Positions 7,563 through 17,492 are shown, numbered from the stretch's first letter. The stretch: DNA of 64,000 nt from Archangium lipolyticum (GCF_024623785.1 NZ_JANKBZ010000012.1:248001-312000); one strand, 5' to 3'. Made by a program: numbers and translations. Notes: a model not told the origin generated them from the sequence alone.

Positions 7563-9741
7563 CCCGCCGGGGCAGGCGCACGGTGAAACAGGTGCCCTCC
7601 CTGGCGGTGGAGCGCACCTCGATGGTGCCCCCATGCCCGAGGATGATCTGCCGGGTGATGAAGAGGCCCAGTCCGAGACTGCCCCGGCCCGCGCTCCCCT
7701 CCGTGCCGCGCCGGTAGGGCTCGAACAGCAGGGGCAACAGGTCCTCGGGGATGGGCGGGCCTTCGTTGTGCACTTCCAACGTGACGCCCTCCTCCTCTCC
7801 CCGTGTGGACACGCGGACGGGGGTCTGCGGGGGGCCATGCTGGAGGGCATTGCCCACCAGGTTGGTGATGACCTGGGCCAGCCGGCCCTCGTCCCACTCG
7901 CCCCGGCCGTCGCCACTGGCGTGCAGGACGATGTGGCGTCCGGGGTTCGCCAGCCGCACCTCCTCGACCACCCTCCGCACGTTCTCGTGCAGATCCAGGG
8001 CCCTGGGCTGCACGGGGATACCGCCCACCCGCGCCTGGGTGAAGTCGAGCAGCTCCCCGATCATCCGCGTGCCCCGGTCCGCCGCCGCGGAGATGCGGCT
8101 GATCATGCTCAGGGTGCGCGCGTCCACGTCCCCGCGCTGAAGCAGGGAGGTGGCCGCCAGGGAGATGGCACCGAGGGGATTGCGCAGATCATGGCTGACG
8201 ATGGCCACCACGTCCTCACGCACCCGGACGGCCGCCTGGGCCTCCTGGTAGAGCCGGGCGTTGTCGATGGCCACGGCCGCGCGATCGGCCAGACCCCGGG
8301 CCACCTCCAGATCCCTCGCCAGTGACGAGGCCCGGGAGTGGGTCCAGGCGAGATTGATGAGGCCGAGCTTCCGGCCCCGGGCCACCAGCGGCAAGAGGAC
8401 GGTGGACTTCGGAGCGAGCTCCTCCAGGATGGCCCGGTGCTCCGCGTTCCGGGCGGCGGCATCCATCCACGCGGGAGTGATCTCCGGCACGGCCGCGATC
8501 TCCCCACGCTCCAGGATGCGGGTCATGGGACTGCCGCCTCCCATCAGGGGTGGATACGCCATCGACCGGCGGAGGAGCTGCTGCCGCTCCGGATCTCGCG
8601 CCGCCACCTCGAGCCGGTGCAACTGCCCGTCCTCGCCCAGCAGATCCACCATGCAGTAGTCGGCCAGGTGCATCGCGCTCAACGCGGCGAGGCTCTTGAG
8701 AGTGGTGGGCACGTCCAGCGACTGGGACAGCAGCCTGCCCGCCTCGACGAGGAGGGCCTGCGTCCGCTCGAAGTGTTTGCGCTCGGTGACGTCGAGCACC
8801 AGGCTGCCCACGAGGAACACCTGCCCGGCGCGGTTGCGCACGGGGTAGGAGCTGACGAGCCAGTGGCGCACCTCGCCAGGGGTGCCCGGAGTAGCGCCCG
8901 TCATCTCCAGGTCGAACCAGGCCCGCCCCGTCTCGAAGACCTCGCGCAGCACGGGAGCCAGCCGCGGAGCCAGCTCCGGAACGACCTCGTGGAGCGTGTG
9001 GCCCAGGATCTGCCCGATGGAGCGGCCGTTGATGTCCGCCAGCCGTTGGTTGATGCGCGCGTAGCGCAGCTCCCGATCGAAGAAGCACAGACCCACCGGC
9101 ACGGTGGTGAGCAGCATCTCCAGCAGCGCGAGGGCCTCCTCCACCTCCTGACGCGCGCGCTGCTCCCGGATGAGCAGCTCCGCCCGCTCGGCCTCGGCTC
9201 GCTTCTGCTCGGTGATGTCGACCGTCGACCCCGTGATGTGCAGCGGCACACCGGACGCGTCGGTGAAGATCCGCCCCTTCTGGCGCAGCCAGCGCACCGT
9301 GCCATCCGTCCACCAGGTGCCCACGCCCGCGGCGGAGGTGGACTCCCCCAGACGCTCCTCCGCCTCTCGCAGCCGGACGGCCAGCTGGCGCTCGAACGCG
9401 TCCGTGGCCTCGGCGATGCCGGTGGAGAAGAAGGCCGTCAGGGCACGCACCTCGGACAGGGAGACGCGCACGCCCGTCTCCTCCGCCAGGTCGAGGAGGC
9501 ACTCGCGCAGCACGTCGCACTCGTGCATCAGCGCCTTCAGGTCGAAGCCGGTGCGCAAGCGCCACGGGCTCCGCGGCCGGCCCGCCCCGCGCAGCACGGC
9601 CACCACCGCCCCCAGGAGGTCGTCGAAGGACTCCTCCAGCTCGGCCCTCCCGCCCAACCGGCCGCTCCAGCGCTGGCGGAGCTCCTGCCTCCGGGCCTCC
9701 AGCACCTCCGCCAGCGTGAGGGACGGTGTCTCAAGGCCCAT
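7543..9741 (-). CDS. Sensor histidine kinase with RsbRD-like, PAS and GAF domains
   Basis: This 732-aa protein has no transmembrane segment, so it is probably a cytoplasmic sensor. In order: an RsbRD-N-like helical domain (about 8-120), a shortened PAS/PAC remnant (about 137-178), a coiled-coil linker, a full PAS domain (about 205-325, closing with VLDVTERK), a GAF domain (about 345-500), HisKA with VSHDLRNPLGAIS (phospho-acceptor His517), and HATPase with VITNLVGNALQH, the N-box, and GLGLFITRQIILGHGG. Start chosen at 9741 because GGAGGGAGG lies upstream; the frame continues back to 9921 without kinase-like sequence. No receiver domain or response-regulator gene is adjacent, so the partner is unknown. 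Confidence 0.92.
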   Translation of the reverse strand: MGLETPSLTLAEVLEARRQELRQRWSGRLGGRAELEESFDDLLGAVVAVLRGAGRPRSPWRLRTGFDLKALMHECDVLRECLLDLAEETGVRVSLSEVRALTAFFSTGIAEATDAFERQLAVRLREAEERLGESTSAAGVGTWWTDGTVRWLRQKGRIFTDASGVPLHITGSTVDITEQKRAEAERAELLIREQRARQEVEEALALLEMLLTTVPVGLCFFDRELRYARINQRLADINGRSIGQILGHTLHEVVPELAPRLAPVLREVFETGRAWFDLEMTGATPGTPGEVRHWLVSSYPVRNRAGQVFLVGSLVLDVTERKHFERTQALLVEAGRLLSQSLDVPTTLKSLAALSAMHLADYCMVDLLGEDGQLHRLEVAARDPERQQLLRRSMAYPPLMGGGSPMTRILERGEIAAVPEITPAWMDAAARNAEHRAILEELAPKSTVLLPLVARGRKLGLINLAWTHSRASSLARDLEVARGLADRAAVAIDNARLYQEAQAAVRVREDVVAIVSHDLRNPLGAISLAATSLLQRGDVDARTLSMISRISAAADRGTRMIGELLDFTQARVGGIPVQPRALDLHENVRRVVEEVRLANPGRHIVLHASGDGRGEWDEGRLAQVITNLVGNALQHGPPQTPVRVSTRGEEEGVTLEVHNEGPPIPEDLLPLLFEPYRRGTEGSAGRGSLGLGLFITRQIILGHGGTIEVRSTAREGTCFTVRLPRRVRARGP

Positions 9742-9976
9742 GAGCGCCTCCCTCCGCGACCACTCGGGAGCCCCATTGGAAGACAGAGGCCCCACGGACA
9801 GGTGGCGGACGGGTCGGGCACAACGCGGGAGTGGAGGACTTCCACTTCGGCATGGAGGCGGCCACCAGGCTCGCGGAGAAGCCGCGAAACACCTGAAGAG
9901 CCTGCTTACCACGCTCTTCACCGTGCGTCAGGTGGTCTTCACAGGCGGAGTCACCCGCCCCTGTGCGAGGGAGGAC

Positions 9977-11128
9977 TCAGAACATGTGACGGCGCATGCT
10001 GATGTTCACCAGCAGTCCGATGCTGAGCATCACGCTCACCAACGAGGAGCCGCCGTAGCTCAACAGCGGCAGGGTGATGCCCGTCACTGGCAGCAGGCCG
10101 ATGACCATCCCGATGTTCTCGAATACCTGCCAGAAGATCATCGCCACCACGCCCACCGCCACGAAGGCGCCGAACCTGTCCCGGGCGTTGAAGCCCACCC
10201 CCAACCCCAGGGTGAAGATGAGGCCGTAGAGCACCAGCAGCAGCACGCACATGACGTAGCCGTGCTCCTCCGCCCACACGGAGAAGATGAAGTCCGTGTG
10301 CTGCTCGGGGAGGAAGGACAGACCGGTCTGGGTGCCCTCCTTCCAGCCCTTGCCGGAGAGGCCGCCGGAGCCCACGGCGATCTTCGACTGCGCCGCGTGG
10401 TAGCCGCTGCCGCGCAGGTCCGACTCCGGATCCAACCACCCGGAGATGCGCTTGCTCTGGTGCGCCTTCAGCATGTGCCGGACGATGGTGGTGCGCGGCT
10501 CGGGCACGTCCCGCACGTAGTCGTTCCAGATGATGATCGCCCCGGCGAGGATGCCCGCCACCATCACCGCCACCAGGTACCAGCGCACCTTGCCGAACAG
10601 GATGACCGTCAGCGAGGACAGGAAGATCATCAGCGCGGTGCCCAGGTCCGGCTGCACCAGCACCAGCACGAAGGGCACCATGACGATCAGCACCGGCTTG
10701 ATCAGGCGCTTGAGGCCATAGGAGCCATCTCCGGGCTTGAAGTCGTCGTGGTAGATCTTGGCCAGCATCAGCACCACGCCGATCTTCATGAACTCGGCGG
10801 GCTGGATGCGGATGGGGCCCAGCACGAACCAGCTCTCGGCGCCCTTGGCCTTGTGACCGATGACACGCAGCGCGAGCAGCGCCACGATGTTGAGGATGTA
10901 GATGGGCAGCGCCATGCGCTGGATGACGCGGTAGTCCACCAGACACACCGCGAGCCCGATCAGCAGGCTGATGCCCAGGTACGCCGCCTGGCTCGTCCAC
11001 ACGGGCGAGCTCTGGGCGCGCGAGGCCGAGACGAGGTTGAAGAGCCCCAACCCCGACACCGCCAGCACACTGAGAATGAGCCCCCACGGAATGTGGGGCA
11101 CCATCCGTCGCTCAATCCGCAACTGCAT
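9977..11128 (-). CDS. rodA: Rod-shape peptidoglycan polymerase RodA
   Basis: RodA is a SEDS-family glycosyltransferase that polymerises lipid II in the elongasome together with PBP2. The 383-aa protein has about ten membrane spans. It shows the SEDS features AEFMKIGVVLMLAKI, VLVQPDLGTALMIFL (the Asp-containing loop), LPEQHTDFIFSVWAEE and the C-terminal GITLPLLSYGGSSL. I start at ATG 11128, which has GGAG seven bases upstream; this overlaps the end of mrdA by 17 bp, and a longer reading begins at 11170. It is the last gene of the mreC-mreD-mrdA-rodA operon. Confidence 0.95.
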   Translation of the reverse strand: MQLRIERRMVPHIPWGLILSVLAVSGLGLFNLVSASRAQSSPVWTSQAAYLGISLLIGLAVCLVDYRVIQRMALPIYILNIVALLALRVIGHKAKGAESWFVLGPIRIQPAEFMKIGVVLMLAKIYHDDFKPGDGSYGLKRLIKPVLIVMVPFVLVLVQPDLGTALMIFLSSLTVILFGKVRWYLVAVMVAGILAGAIIIWNDYVRDVPEPRTTIVRHMLKAHQSKRISGWLDPESDLRGSGYHAAQSKIAVGSGGLSGKGWKEGTQTGLSFLPEQHTDFIFSVWAEEHGYVMCVLLLVLYGLIFTLGLGVGFNARDRFGAFVAVGVVAMIFWQVFENIGMVIGLLPVTGITLPLLSYGGSSLVSVMLSIGLLVNISMRRHMF

Positions 11129-13109
11129 CGTCGTCTCCAGCGGCCCGGGCACCCCGGGTGAGCGCCACATCGTCCAGGCCCGGCGCGTTCGGCAGCGTCG
11201 AGACGTAGGGCGTGTTCTGACGCGGCGGAGGGTTGGCCGCGTCCTCCTTCTTCAGATCGAAATACTTCTGGATGACCGCCATGCCGGCGGGCGCAGCATC
11301 CACACCACCGTGGCCACCGTGCTCGTTGATCACCACCACGGCGATCTCCGGATCATGCGCGGGCGCGATCGCCGCGAACCACGCGTGGTCACGCTGGAAG
11401 AAGTCCATCTGGTGCGTCTTGAGACGCACCGCGCCGATCGTCGCCACCTGCGCGGTCCCCGTCTTGCCCGCCACCACGATGTCCTTCAGCCGCTGCCTGT
11501 AGGCGGTACCGCCCGGCTCGTTCACCGTGGCGATCAGCCCCTCCATCACCGCCTTGCGGTGCGCCTCGGGGATCTGCACCCTGTTCACCACCTGCGGCTC
11601 GAAGCTCTTCACGACCTCGCCGTCCAGGCCCTCGATGCGCTCCACGAGCTGCGGCTTGAGCAGCGAGCCGCCATTGGCGATGGCCGCGTACACCATGGCC
11701 AGCTGCAACGGCGTGACGTTGTCATCGCCCTGGCCGATGGCGCTGTTGAGCGCCATGCCCTTGGTGTAGCCGCCCGGCGACAGCTTGTTGTGGTACTCGC
11801 TGGACGGCATGATGCCCGGCACCTCGGCGAGCACGCCGATGCCCGTCGGCTGGCCCAGTCCCAGGGCCTTGCCCATCTCGGCGATGGGATCCAGGCCCAG
11901 GGTGTCGGCCACCTTGTAGAACCAGGTGTCACACGAGTACTGCATCGCCGTCTTGCCGTTCACCGGCCCGTGGCCGCTTTCCTTGTGGCAGCGCCAGGTG
12001 CGCGCGCCCAGCCGGTAGCCGCCCGGGCAGTTCACGACCGTCTCGGGCCGGAAGAGACCCGACTTGTAGGCCGCCAGCGCGGTAATCACCTTGAAGGTGG
12101 AGCCCGGGCTGAAGTGGTCCGCGGACAGGCGGTTGATCATCGGCTGGAGCGGATCCTTCGCCAGCGAGGCCATCTGCGCCGGGGTGATGCGGCCGGTGAG
12201 CAGGTTGGGATCGAACCCCGGGCGCGACACCACCGCGCGGATGAAGCCCGTCTTCACGTCCACCACCACCACCGTGCCCGCCGCGCCCGGGAAGGCCCGC
12301 TCGGCCTCCTCCTGCAGACGCATGTCGATGGACAGCACCAGGTTGTTGCCCGGCCGCGACGGCACCACCGAGTCCTTGCCCAGCTTGTCCTGAAGCTCCT
12401 CGATGACCTTGCCGCGCGCGTTCACCACTTCCTTGCGCACGCCGTCCGTCCCGCGCAGCGTCGTCTCGAAGTAGCGCTCCAGGCCGCGCCGGCCGATGTA
12501 GTCCCCCAGCGCGTAGTGACCGCCCTCGGAGTTGAGCTTCTCCAGCTCATCGAGGTTGATCTCGTTCATGTACCCGAGCACGTGGGAGATGACGCTCCCG
12601 GTGCGGTAGTTGCGGTGAGGCACGGGCACCACTTCCACGCCGTCCAGCATGTCGCGGCGGGCGTTGATGCGGTCGTACTCGTCGCGCGTCAGGTCGATGC
12701 GCACCGGCAACGGCTGGAAGGGCGCGGTGCGGCGCGCCTGCTTCACCTGATCCTCCACCCGCTTGCGCGTGGCATCGTCCCAGCCGAGCAGCTCGCCCAG
12801 CCGGGGAAGCACCTCCACGGCGCAGTTGGTGCAGAAGGCCGGAGTGACGAAGGCATCGAAGGAGGGACGGCTGTCCACCAGGATGGTGCCGCGCCGGTCC
12901 TTGATGAGGCCGCGGTCCGCGCGCAGGCGCACCTCCTTCACGAAGTTCGCCACGCTCTTGGCGGCGTACTCCTCGCCCTGGGTGATCTGCAGGCGGTAGA
13001 GCTGCACGGAGAGCGCCACCAGCCCGGCCACCATGGCCAGGCCCACCCACACGAAGCGGCGCTTGAGATCGCGCCCTGGAGTCGTCTCGGCCAGAGTCGG
13101 AGGCGTCAA
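11112..13109 (-). CDS. mrdA: Penicillin-binding protein 2 (MrdA)
   Basis: PBP2 is the class B transpeptidase of the elongasome; it cross-links peptidoglycan made by RodA. The 665-aa protein has an N-terminal membrane anchor (about residues 18-38), a pedestal with RGLIKDRRGTILVD, and a transpeptidase domain with SPGSTFK (Ser337, Lys340), SCD at 392-394 in place of SxN, and KTGT at 549-552. No ATG fits: the likely start is TTG at 13109, which overlaps the mreD stop (TTGA). The frame continues further upstream, but only as antisense-like sequence over mreD. Confidence 0.95.
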   Translation of the reverse strand: MTPPTLAETTPGRDLKRRFVWVGLAMVAGLVALSVQLYRLQITQGEEYAAKSVANFVKEVRLRADRGLIKDRRGTILVDSRPSFDAFVTPAFCTNCAVEVLPRLGELLGWDDATRKRVEDQVKQARRTAPFQPLPVRIDLTRDEYDRINARRDMLDGVEVVPVPHRNYRTGSVISHVLGYMNEINLDELEKLNSEGGHYALGDYIGRRGLERYFETTLRGTDGVRKEVVNARGKVIEELQDKLGKDSVVPSRPGNNLVLSIDMRLQEEAERAFPGAAGTVVVVDVKTGFIRAVVSRPGFDPNLLTGRITPAQMASLAKDPLQPMINRLSADHFSPGSTFKVITALAAYKSGLFRPETVVNCPGGYRLGARTWRCHKESGHGPVNGKTAMQYSCDTWFYKVADTLGLDPIAEMGKALGLGQPTGIGVLAEVPGIMPSSEYHNKLSPGGYTKGMALNSAIGQGDDNVTPLQLAMVYAAIANGGSLLKPQLVERIEGLDGEVVKSFEPQVVNRVQIPEAHRKAVMEGLIATVNEPGGTAYRQRLKDIVVAGKTGTAQVATIGAVRLKTHQMDFFQRDHAWFAAIAPAHDPEIAVVVINEHGGHGGVDAAPAGMAVIQKYFDLKKEDAANPPPRQNTPYVSTLPNAPGLDDVALTRGARAAGDDDAVAD

Positions 13110-13615
13110 CGCAGCAACCCCGCGGAAGAAGAGCGATCCTGCGACGCCTCGAAGCGGCGCAGCAAGGGATAGAGGAACACGGCCGCAAGGCCCGTGAGCG
13201 CCACCTGCAACGGCAGGCCCGGCAGCAGCGCCGCCGACACCGAGCCGTCCTTCGTGGTGAGCCAGGTGAAGAAGTTGGCGAGCACGCCGTGGCCCATGTC
13301 CGCGCCCATGGCGAAGAGGACGAAGGCCGCGCGGCCGCGCACCTCCACCAGGCTCACCACCAGCTTGCCCACCAGGAAGGTGAACACGGCCAGGAAGGTG
13401 AAGAGGCCCGTGGGCTGGCCGCTCATGAGATCCAGCAGGTAGCCCACCGAGAAGGAGGAGATGGCCCCCTCCAGGGTGTTGGCGCGCACCGCCAGGAAGG
13501 CCACCAGCACGACGGTGACGTCGATGCGGGTGATGGCCAGACCAAGCTGCTGCACCAGCACCGACTCCAGGGTGAGCAGCAGCAGCGCCAATCCAATGGT
13601 GACCAGGAACTTCAT
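13106..13615 (-). CDS. mreD: Rod shape-determining protein MreD
   Basis: This 169-aa hydrophobic protein has about five transmembrane helices and sits between mreC and mrdA, the standard MreD position. MreD is an inner-membrane elongasome component thought to modulate the MreC-PBP2-RodA complex. Sequence conservation in MreD is low, so the call rests on length, hydropathy and gene order. Its ATG overlaps the mreC stop (TGATG), suggesting coupled translation. Confidence 0.9.
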   Translation of the reverse strand: MKFLVTIGLALLLLTLESVLVQQLGLAITRIDVTVVLVAFLAVRANTLEGAISSFSVGYLLDLMSGQPTGLFTFLAVFTFLVGKLVVSLVEVRGRAAFVLFAMGADMGHGVLANFFTWLTTKDGSVSAALLPGLPLQVALTGLAAVFLYPLLRRFEASQDRSSSAGLLR

Positions 13616-14478
13616 CAGCGATCACCTCCGCTGGCCGCCGGGGCCTGCGCCACGCTCCCGAAGGGATTGCCGACCACGAGCACCTCCTCCAGCTTGGTGG
13701 TGTCCACCGCCGGTTCCACATCGCCGCCCAGGAACATGCCGTGCTCCGTCTTCTCCAGGTGCGTCACCTTCCCCACCACCAGACCCGGCGGGTACACCCC
13801 GTCCGTGCCGGAGGTGATGATGGAGTCACCCTCCTGGACGTCCTCCGTGCGCAGCATGTTCTCCAGCCGCAGCGGACCCTTGCCCGCTCCCGCCGCGGTA
13901 CCACGTGCCCGCGAGCGCTGCACCCGCACGCCCACCCGGCTCTGCACGTCCGTCACCAGCGCCACGTCCGCCCAACCTCCCGTCGTCCGCACCACCTGGC
14001 CGACGATGCCGTCCGGCGTCACCACGGACATGCCGCGGAACACCCCGTCCGTCTCGCCCCGGTTGATGCGCACCGACAGCAGCTTGGCCACCGGGTTCAC
14101 CCCGATGACACGCGCGGCGATCTCCGGGCCCGCCGCCGCCTCCGCGTAGGAGAGCAGGCCTCGCAGCCGCTCGTTCTCCGCCCGCGCCTCGCCCAGCACC
14201 TGGACGCTCGCCCGCAGTTGCAGGTTCTCCGAGCGCAGCTGCTCGTTCTCCCTCCGCACCTCGCGCAGGTCGATGTAGCCGAACACCACGGCCTTGACCC
14301 CATCGATGAGGCCAATCAGCCCGCGTTGCAGGGGGGCGGTCAAGCCAATGACCGCCCGGTCCACGAAATTGGGCGTCCGCCCCCGCTTTCCCCCGGTCGT
14401 CAGGAACGCCCCGAACGGGTAGAGCAGCAGCAGGCCCACGATGAGCAACGTACGGTAACGCTTGAGAAGCGACAGCAC
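13615..14478 (-). CDS. mreC: Rod shape-determining protein MreC
   Basis: MreC is a periplasmic scaffold of the elongasome. The 287-aa protein has a single N-terminal membrane anchor (YRTLLIVGLLLLYPFGAFL), a coiled coil with VRRENEQLRSENLQLRASVQ (about residues 75-105), and the double beta-barrel core with ARVIGVNPVAKLLSVRINRGETDGV, MSVVTPDGIVGQVV and TSGTDGVYPPGLVVGKV, all classic MreC blocks. It is the first gene of the operon. No mreB gene precedes it; the next gene upstream is divergent. Confidence 0.96.
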   Translation of the reverse strand: MLSLLKRYRTLLIVGLLLLYPFGAFLTTGGKRGRTPNFVDRAVIGLTAPLQRGLIGLIDGVKAVVFGYIDLREVRRENEQLRSENLQLRASVQVLGEARAENERLRGLLSYAEAAAGPEIAARVIGVNPVAKLLSVRINRGETDGVFRGMSVVTPDGIVGQVVRTTGGWADVALVTDVQSRVGVRVQRSRARGTAAGAGKGPLRLENMLRTEDVQEGDSIITSGTDGVYPPGLVVGKVTHLEKTEHGMFLGGDVEPAVDTTKLEEVLVVGNPFGSVAQAPAASGGDR

Positions 14479-14719
14479 TTCGTGAAGGTCCGTGTGGGAG
14501 AGAGGGAGCGGCAGGAACGACGGGGGGCTCGCTAACTACTCTGAATCGCTTGCATTTTCCGGGGTGTTGCTCTAGGCAGTCAAGGTCTTCACGGTGGTGG
14601 GCGTCTCATCGTCCACCATCCGACCGGGCACCCAACACACACGCGCCGAGAATCCTTCCGCGAGGGGGGAAACACCGGATGCGTTTCACGGCAGCTAAAA
14701 GAAACACGGGCACGGCAAC
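14479..14719. other. Divergent intergenic region mreC / PpiD-like gene
   Basis: This 241-bp gap should hold the promoters for both divergent transcription units. I see TTGCAT (14549-14554) and other partial -35-like hexamers but no convincing -10 partner, and no palindromic operator. No gene or RNA structure was recognised here. Confidence 0.5.
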
Positions 14720-16288
14720 ATGGACAGTCTCGAGCCGCGGAAGGTCCTCTCGCTTCTCTTCATCATCGCGATCGCGGTGGTGTTCACCCTGCAGTTCGGT
14801 CCGGGCAGCAACGGGTTCGCCACGGGACAGCCGGGCGTCGAGGCTCCCTCGGCCGCCGCCGTGGTCAACGGCCGGGAGATCCCCGTGCAGCAGTTCCTCC
14901 GGGAATACTCCGGGCAGATCCAGTACCTGCGCCAGCAGGGCAGCCCGGTGACCGAGGCGGTCGCCCGGCAGTTCGGTCTGCCGCAGCAGGTGCTGGAGCG
15001 GATGGTGAACACGGAGCTGCTCGCCCAGGCGGCCGAGCGGCATGGGCTGCGCGCCTCGGACGAGGAGCTGCTGAGGATCCTCCAGCGCAGCCCCGAGTTC
15101 CAGAAGGACGGCCAGTTCGACTACGCCACGTACCAGGCGGTGCTGCGCGACTACTTCCGCCAGACGCCCGCGGACTACGAGGAGGACCTGCGCAAGCGCC
15201 TGACGGCCCAGAAGATGCTGGAGATGGTGCAGAGTGGCGCGGTGGTGTCGGATGACGAGGTGCGGACCCGCTTCGAGAAGGAGGGCAACCAGGCGCGCAT
15301 CGTGTTCGCCCGCTTCCTGCCCACCATGTACGCCGACAAGGTGCCGGCCCCCACCGCCGCGGACCTGAACACCTTCAAGCAGGCCCACGAGAAGGAGATC
15401 CAGGAGTACTACGAGGCCAACCGCTTCGTGTACCAGCAGCCCGAGCGCATCCGCGCGCGGCAGATCCTCCTGAAGGTGCCGGCCAACGCCACGCCGGAGC
15501 AGAAGGCGCAGGTGCTGACGCGCGCGCAGGGTCTGGCCAAGGAGATCGAGGGCGGCAAGGACTTCGCCGAGGTGGCCCGGGCCAGCAGCGAGGACGCGGG
15601 CAGCAAGGCGAACGGTGGGGACCTGGGCTGGGTGGAGCGCGGCAACTGGGAGCCGGAGCTGGCCAACGCGGCCTTCGCGCTCGAGGCCGGCAAGGTGACG
15701 CAGCCCATCGAGACGAAGTACGGCATCCACCTGGTGAAGGTGGAGGAGAAGAAGCCGGCGCAGGACAAGAAGCTGGACGAGGTGCGGGACGAGATCGCCA
15801 CCTCGCTCTACAAGCGGGAGAAGGCCAAGGAGCTGGCCCAGGCCGAGGCGCAGAAGGCGCTGGCCGAGGTGAAGGCCGGCAAGGCGCTGACGGCCATGTT
15901 CCCGCCGGAGAAGGAGGGCCAGCCGGCCCTGCTGCGCTTCGAGACGGAGACGCGTCCGGAGGCGGTGCAGACGGACGTCTTCAACGCCGCCAGCACCAAC
16001 GTGCCGCACCTGGGCCCGGCGCCGGATCTGCTCACCGCCATCTTCGCGACCAAGGGTCCCGCGCCGCTGGACCAGGCGTACCCGGTGGGCGAGGGCTTCG
16101 TGGTGGCGCAGGTGACCGAGCGCCAGCTGCCGGACGACGCGAACTTCGCGGCGAAGAAGGAGGAGCTGCGCAAGCAGGCCGTGCAGGCCAAGCAGTACGA
16201 GGTGGCCGACTCCTTCCTCAAGCAGCTGAAGAAGAGCGGCAAGGTGGAGACCAACGCCGCCGCCATCGACCAGGTCGCGGGCGGGTAA
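14720..16288 (+). CDS. PpiD/SurA-type parvulin chaperone (peptidyl-prolyl isomerase)
   Basis: This 522-aa protein is a membrane-anchored periplasmic folding factor. It has a short cytoplasmic start, one transmembrane helix (VLSLLFIIAIAVVFTLQF), a SurA_N/PpiD-like helical chaperone domain (NGREIPVQQFLREYSGQIQ onward), a PPIC rotamase domain around residues 245-355 (RIRARQILLKV, GGDLGWVERG, VTQPIETKYGIHLVKV), and a helical C-terminal part. The anchor and length resemble PpiD more than SurA. It stands alone between mreC (divergent) and a convergent cyclase gene, with a strong terminator behind it. Confidence 0.9.
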   Translation: MDSLEPRKVLSLLFIIAIAVVFTLQFGPGSNGFATGQPGVEAPSAAAVVNGREIPVQQFLREYSGQIQYLRQQGSPVTEAVARQFGLPQQVLERMVNTELLAQAAERHGLRASDEELLRILQRSPEFQKDGQFDYATYQAVLRDYFRQTPADYEEDLRKRLTAQKMLEMVQSGAVVSDDEVRTRFEKEGNQARIVFARFLPTMYADKVPAPTAADLNTFKQAHEKEIQEYYEANRFVYQQPERIRARQILLKVPANATPEQKAQVLTRAQGLAKEIEGGKDFAEVARASSEDAGSKANGGDLGWVERGNWEPELANAAFALEAGKVTQPIETKYGIHLVKVEEKKPAQDKKLDEVRDEIATSLYKREKAKELAQAEAQKALAEVKAGKALTAMFPPEKEGQPALLRFETETRPEAVQTDVFNAASTNVPHLGPAPDLLTAIFATKGPAPLDQAYPVGEGFVVAQVTERQLPDDANFAAKKEELRKQAVQAKQYEVADSFLKQLKKSGKVETNAAAIDQVAGG

Positions 16289-16319
16289 CCGCCGCGAGAG
16301 AGGCCCGTGCCTCTCGACC

Positions 16320-16356
16320 AGGGGGCGTCACCCTTCGGGGCGGCGCCCCCTTCTTC
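16320..16356 (+). terminator. Intrinsic terminator after PpiD-like gene
   Basis: The stem GGGGGCG (16321-16327) pairs with CGCCCCC (16344-16350), with an inner CCC-TTCG-GGG hairpin and a TTCTTC tail. A second small hairpin (GAGAGGC..GCCTCTC) precedes it. It lies between convergent genes and may work for both. Confidence 0.75.
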
Positions 16357-17446
16357 ATTTCCTGCCGGGCTTCGGCGTCAAGGAAACGGGCATGTCCGCG
16401 TGGGGCACGGCGAGGCAGACGTCGTCGCGGCCCCGGGCCTTGGCGGCGTACATCGCGAAGTCCGCCGCGCGCACCAGGTCCACCGCCGATAGGGCATGTT
16501 CCGGGTAGGTGGCCACTCCCAGGCTCGCCGTCACCTGCAGTTCCAGCCCCTGCGACTGCTGGAAGCGCCGGCCACGGAAGGCGTCGCGAATCCGGGTGGC
16601 GCTCGTCATCGCCCCGTCCGTGCCCGTCTCCACCAGCAGCAGGGCGAACTCGTCCCCGCCGTAGCGGAAGACGTAGTCCAGCTGCCGGCAGCAGGAGACG
16701 AGCAGCTCGCCCACCTCCTTCAACACCGCGCTGCCCACCAGGTGCCCGTGCGCATCGTTGATGGACTTGAAGCGGTCCAGGTCCAGGAAGACGAGCGACA
16801 CCGGGTGGTGGAAGCGCTGCGAGCGCCTCACCTCGTGCTCCAGCTGCGCGCGCAGGTGCCGGGCGTTGTACACCCCCGTGTGCTCGTCGGTGATCGTGAG
16901 CTCCTGCACCCGCCGGAAGTTTCGCGCGTTCTCGATGGCGATGGCCGCGAAGTCCGCGATCGCCGTCAGCGCCATCAGGTCCTCCTGGGTGAAGGGCCGG
17001 TCCGTGATGCCGTTCACCAGCTCGATGACGCCCAGCACCCTCCCCCGGGCAATCATCGGCACGGCCACGATGGAACGGGTACGGAACGCCGAGGCGGCGT
17101 CGAACCGGGCCGCGAAGGCCGGGTCATGTGACACGTCCTCCACCAGCCGGGCCGTCCCCGTGGAGAAGACGGTGCCGGCAATGCCCTCTCCCGGGGCCAG
17201 CTGTAGCCCCTTGAGCACGTCCGCCCCCTCCCCCACGGCGACCTCGAAGTACAGCTTCCCCGTGCGCTCGTCCTGAAGGAGGAGCGACCAGTTGCGGGGC
17301 CGTAGCAGGCTACGCACCTTCTCCATCACCAGGTTCAACACCTCGTGCAGCTCCAGCGTCGAGGTGAGCGCCTTGGCGATGTCGTTGTAGGCGGCCAGCT
17401 GCTCCACCGTGCGCGTCATGGCCGCGAGCAGGTCCGCAGGATTCAT
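16355..17446 (-). CDS. GAF-GGDEF diguanylate cyclase
   Basis: This 363-aa cytoplasmic protein has a GAF domain (about residues 15-180) and a GGDEF domain. The active-site motif RYGGDEF is intact, and RQLD sits exactly five residues before GGDEF, matching the RxxD inhibitory site for product feedback. The protein should make cyclic di-GMP from GTP in response to whatever GAF binds. [13 protein letters not shown]-type sequence (here [13 protein letters not shown]) supports the fold. The start at 17446 leaves 46 bp to the divergent maf start; a longer frame would overlap maf. Likely targets include PilZ proteins such as the one at 5301-6086. Confidence 0.93.
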   Translation of the reverse strand: MNPADLLAAMTRTVEQLAAYNDIAKALTSTLELHEVLNLVMEKVRSLLRPRNWSLLLQDERTGKLYFEVAVGEGADVLKGLQLAPGEGIAGTVFSTGTARLVEDVSHDPAFAARFDAASAFRTRSIVAVPMIARGRVLGVIELVNGITDRPFTQEDLMALTAIADFAAIAIENARNFRRVQELTITDEHTGVYNARHLRAQLEHEVRRSQRFHHPVSLVFLDLDRFKSINDAHGHLVGSAVLKEVGELLVSCCRQLDYVFRYGGDEFALLLVETGTDGAMTSATRIRDAFRGRRFQQSQGLELQVTASLGVATYPEHALSAVDLVRAADFAMYAAKARGRDDVCLAVPHADMPVSLTPKPGRK

Positions 17447-17492
17447 CCAGAGTCCACTCCAGGGCGCAGTTCTGCTAGAGGCGAGCCGTAAC

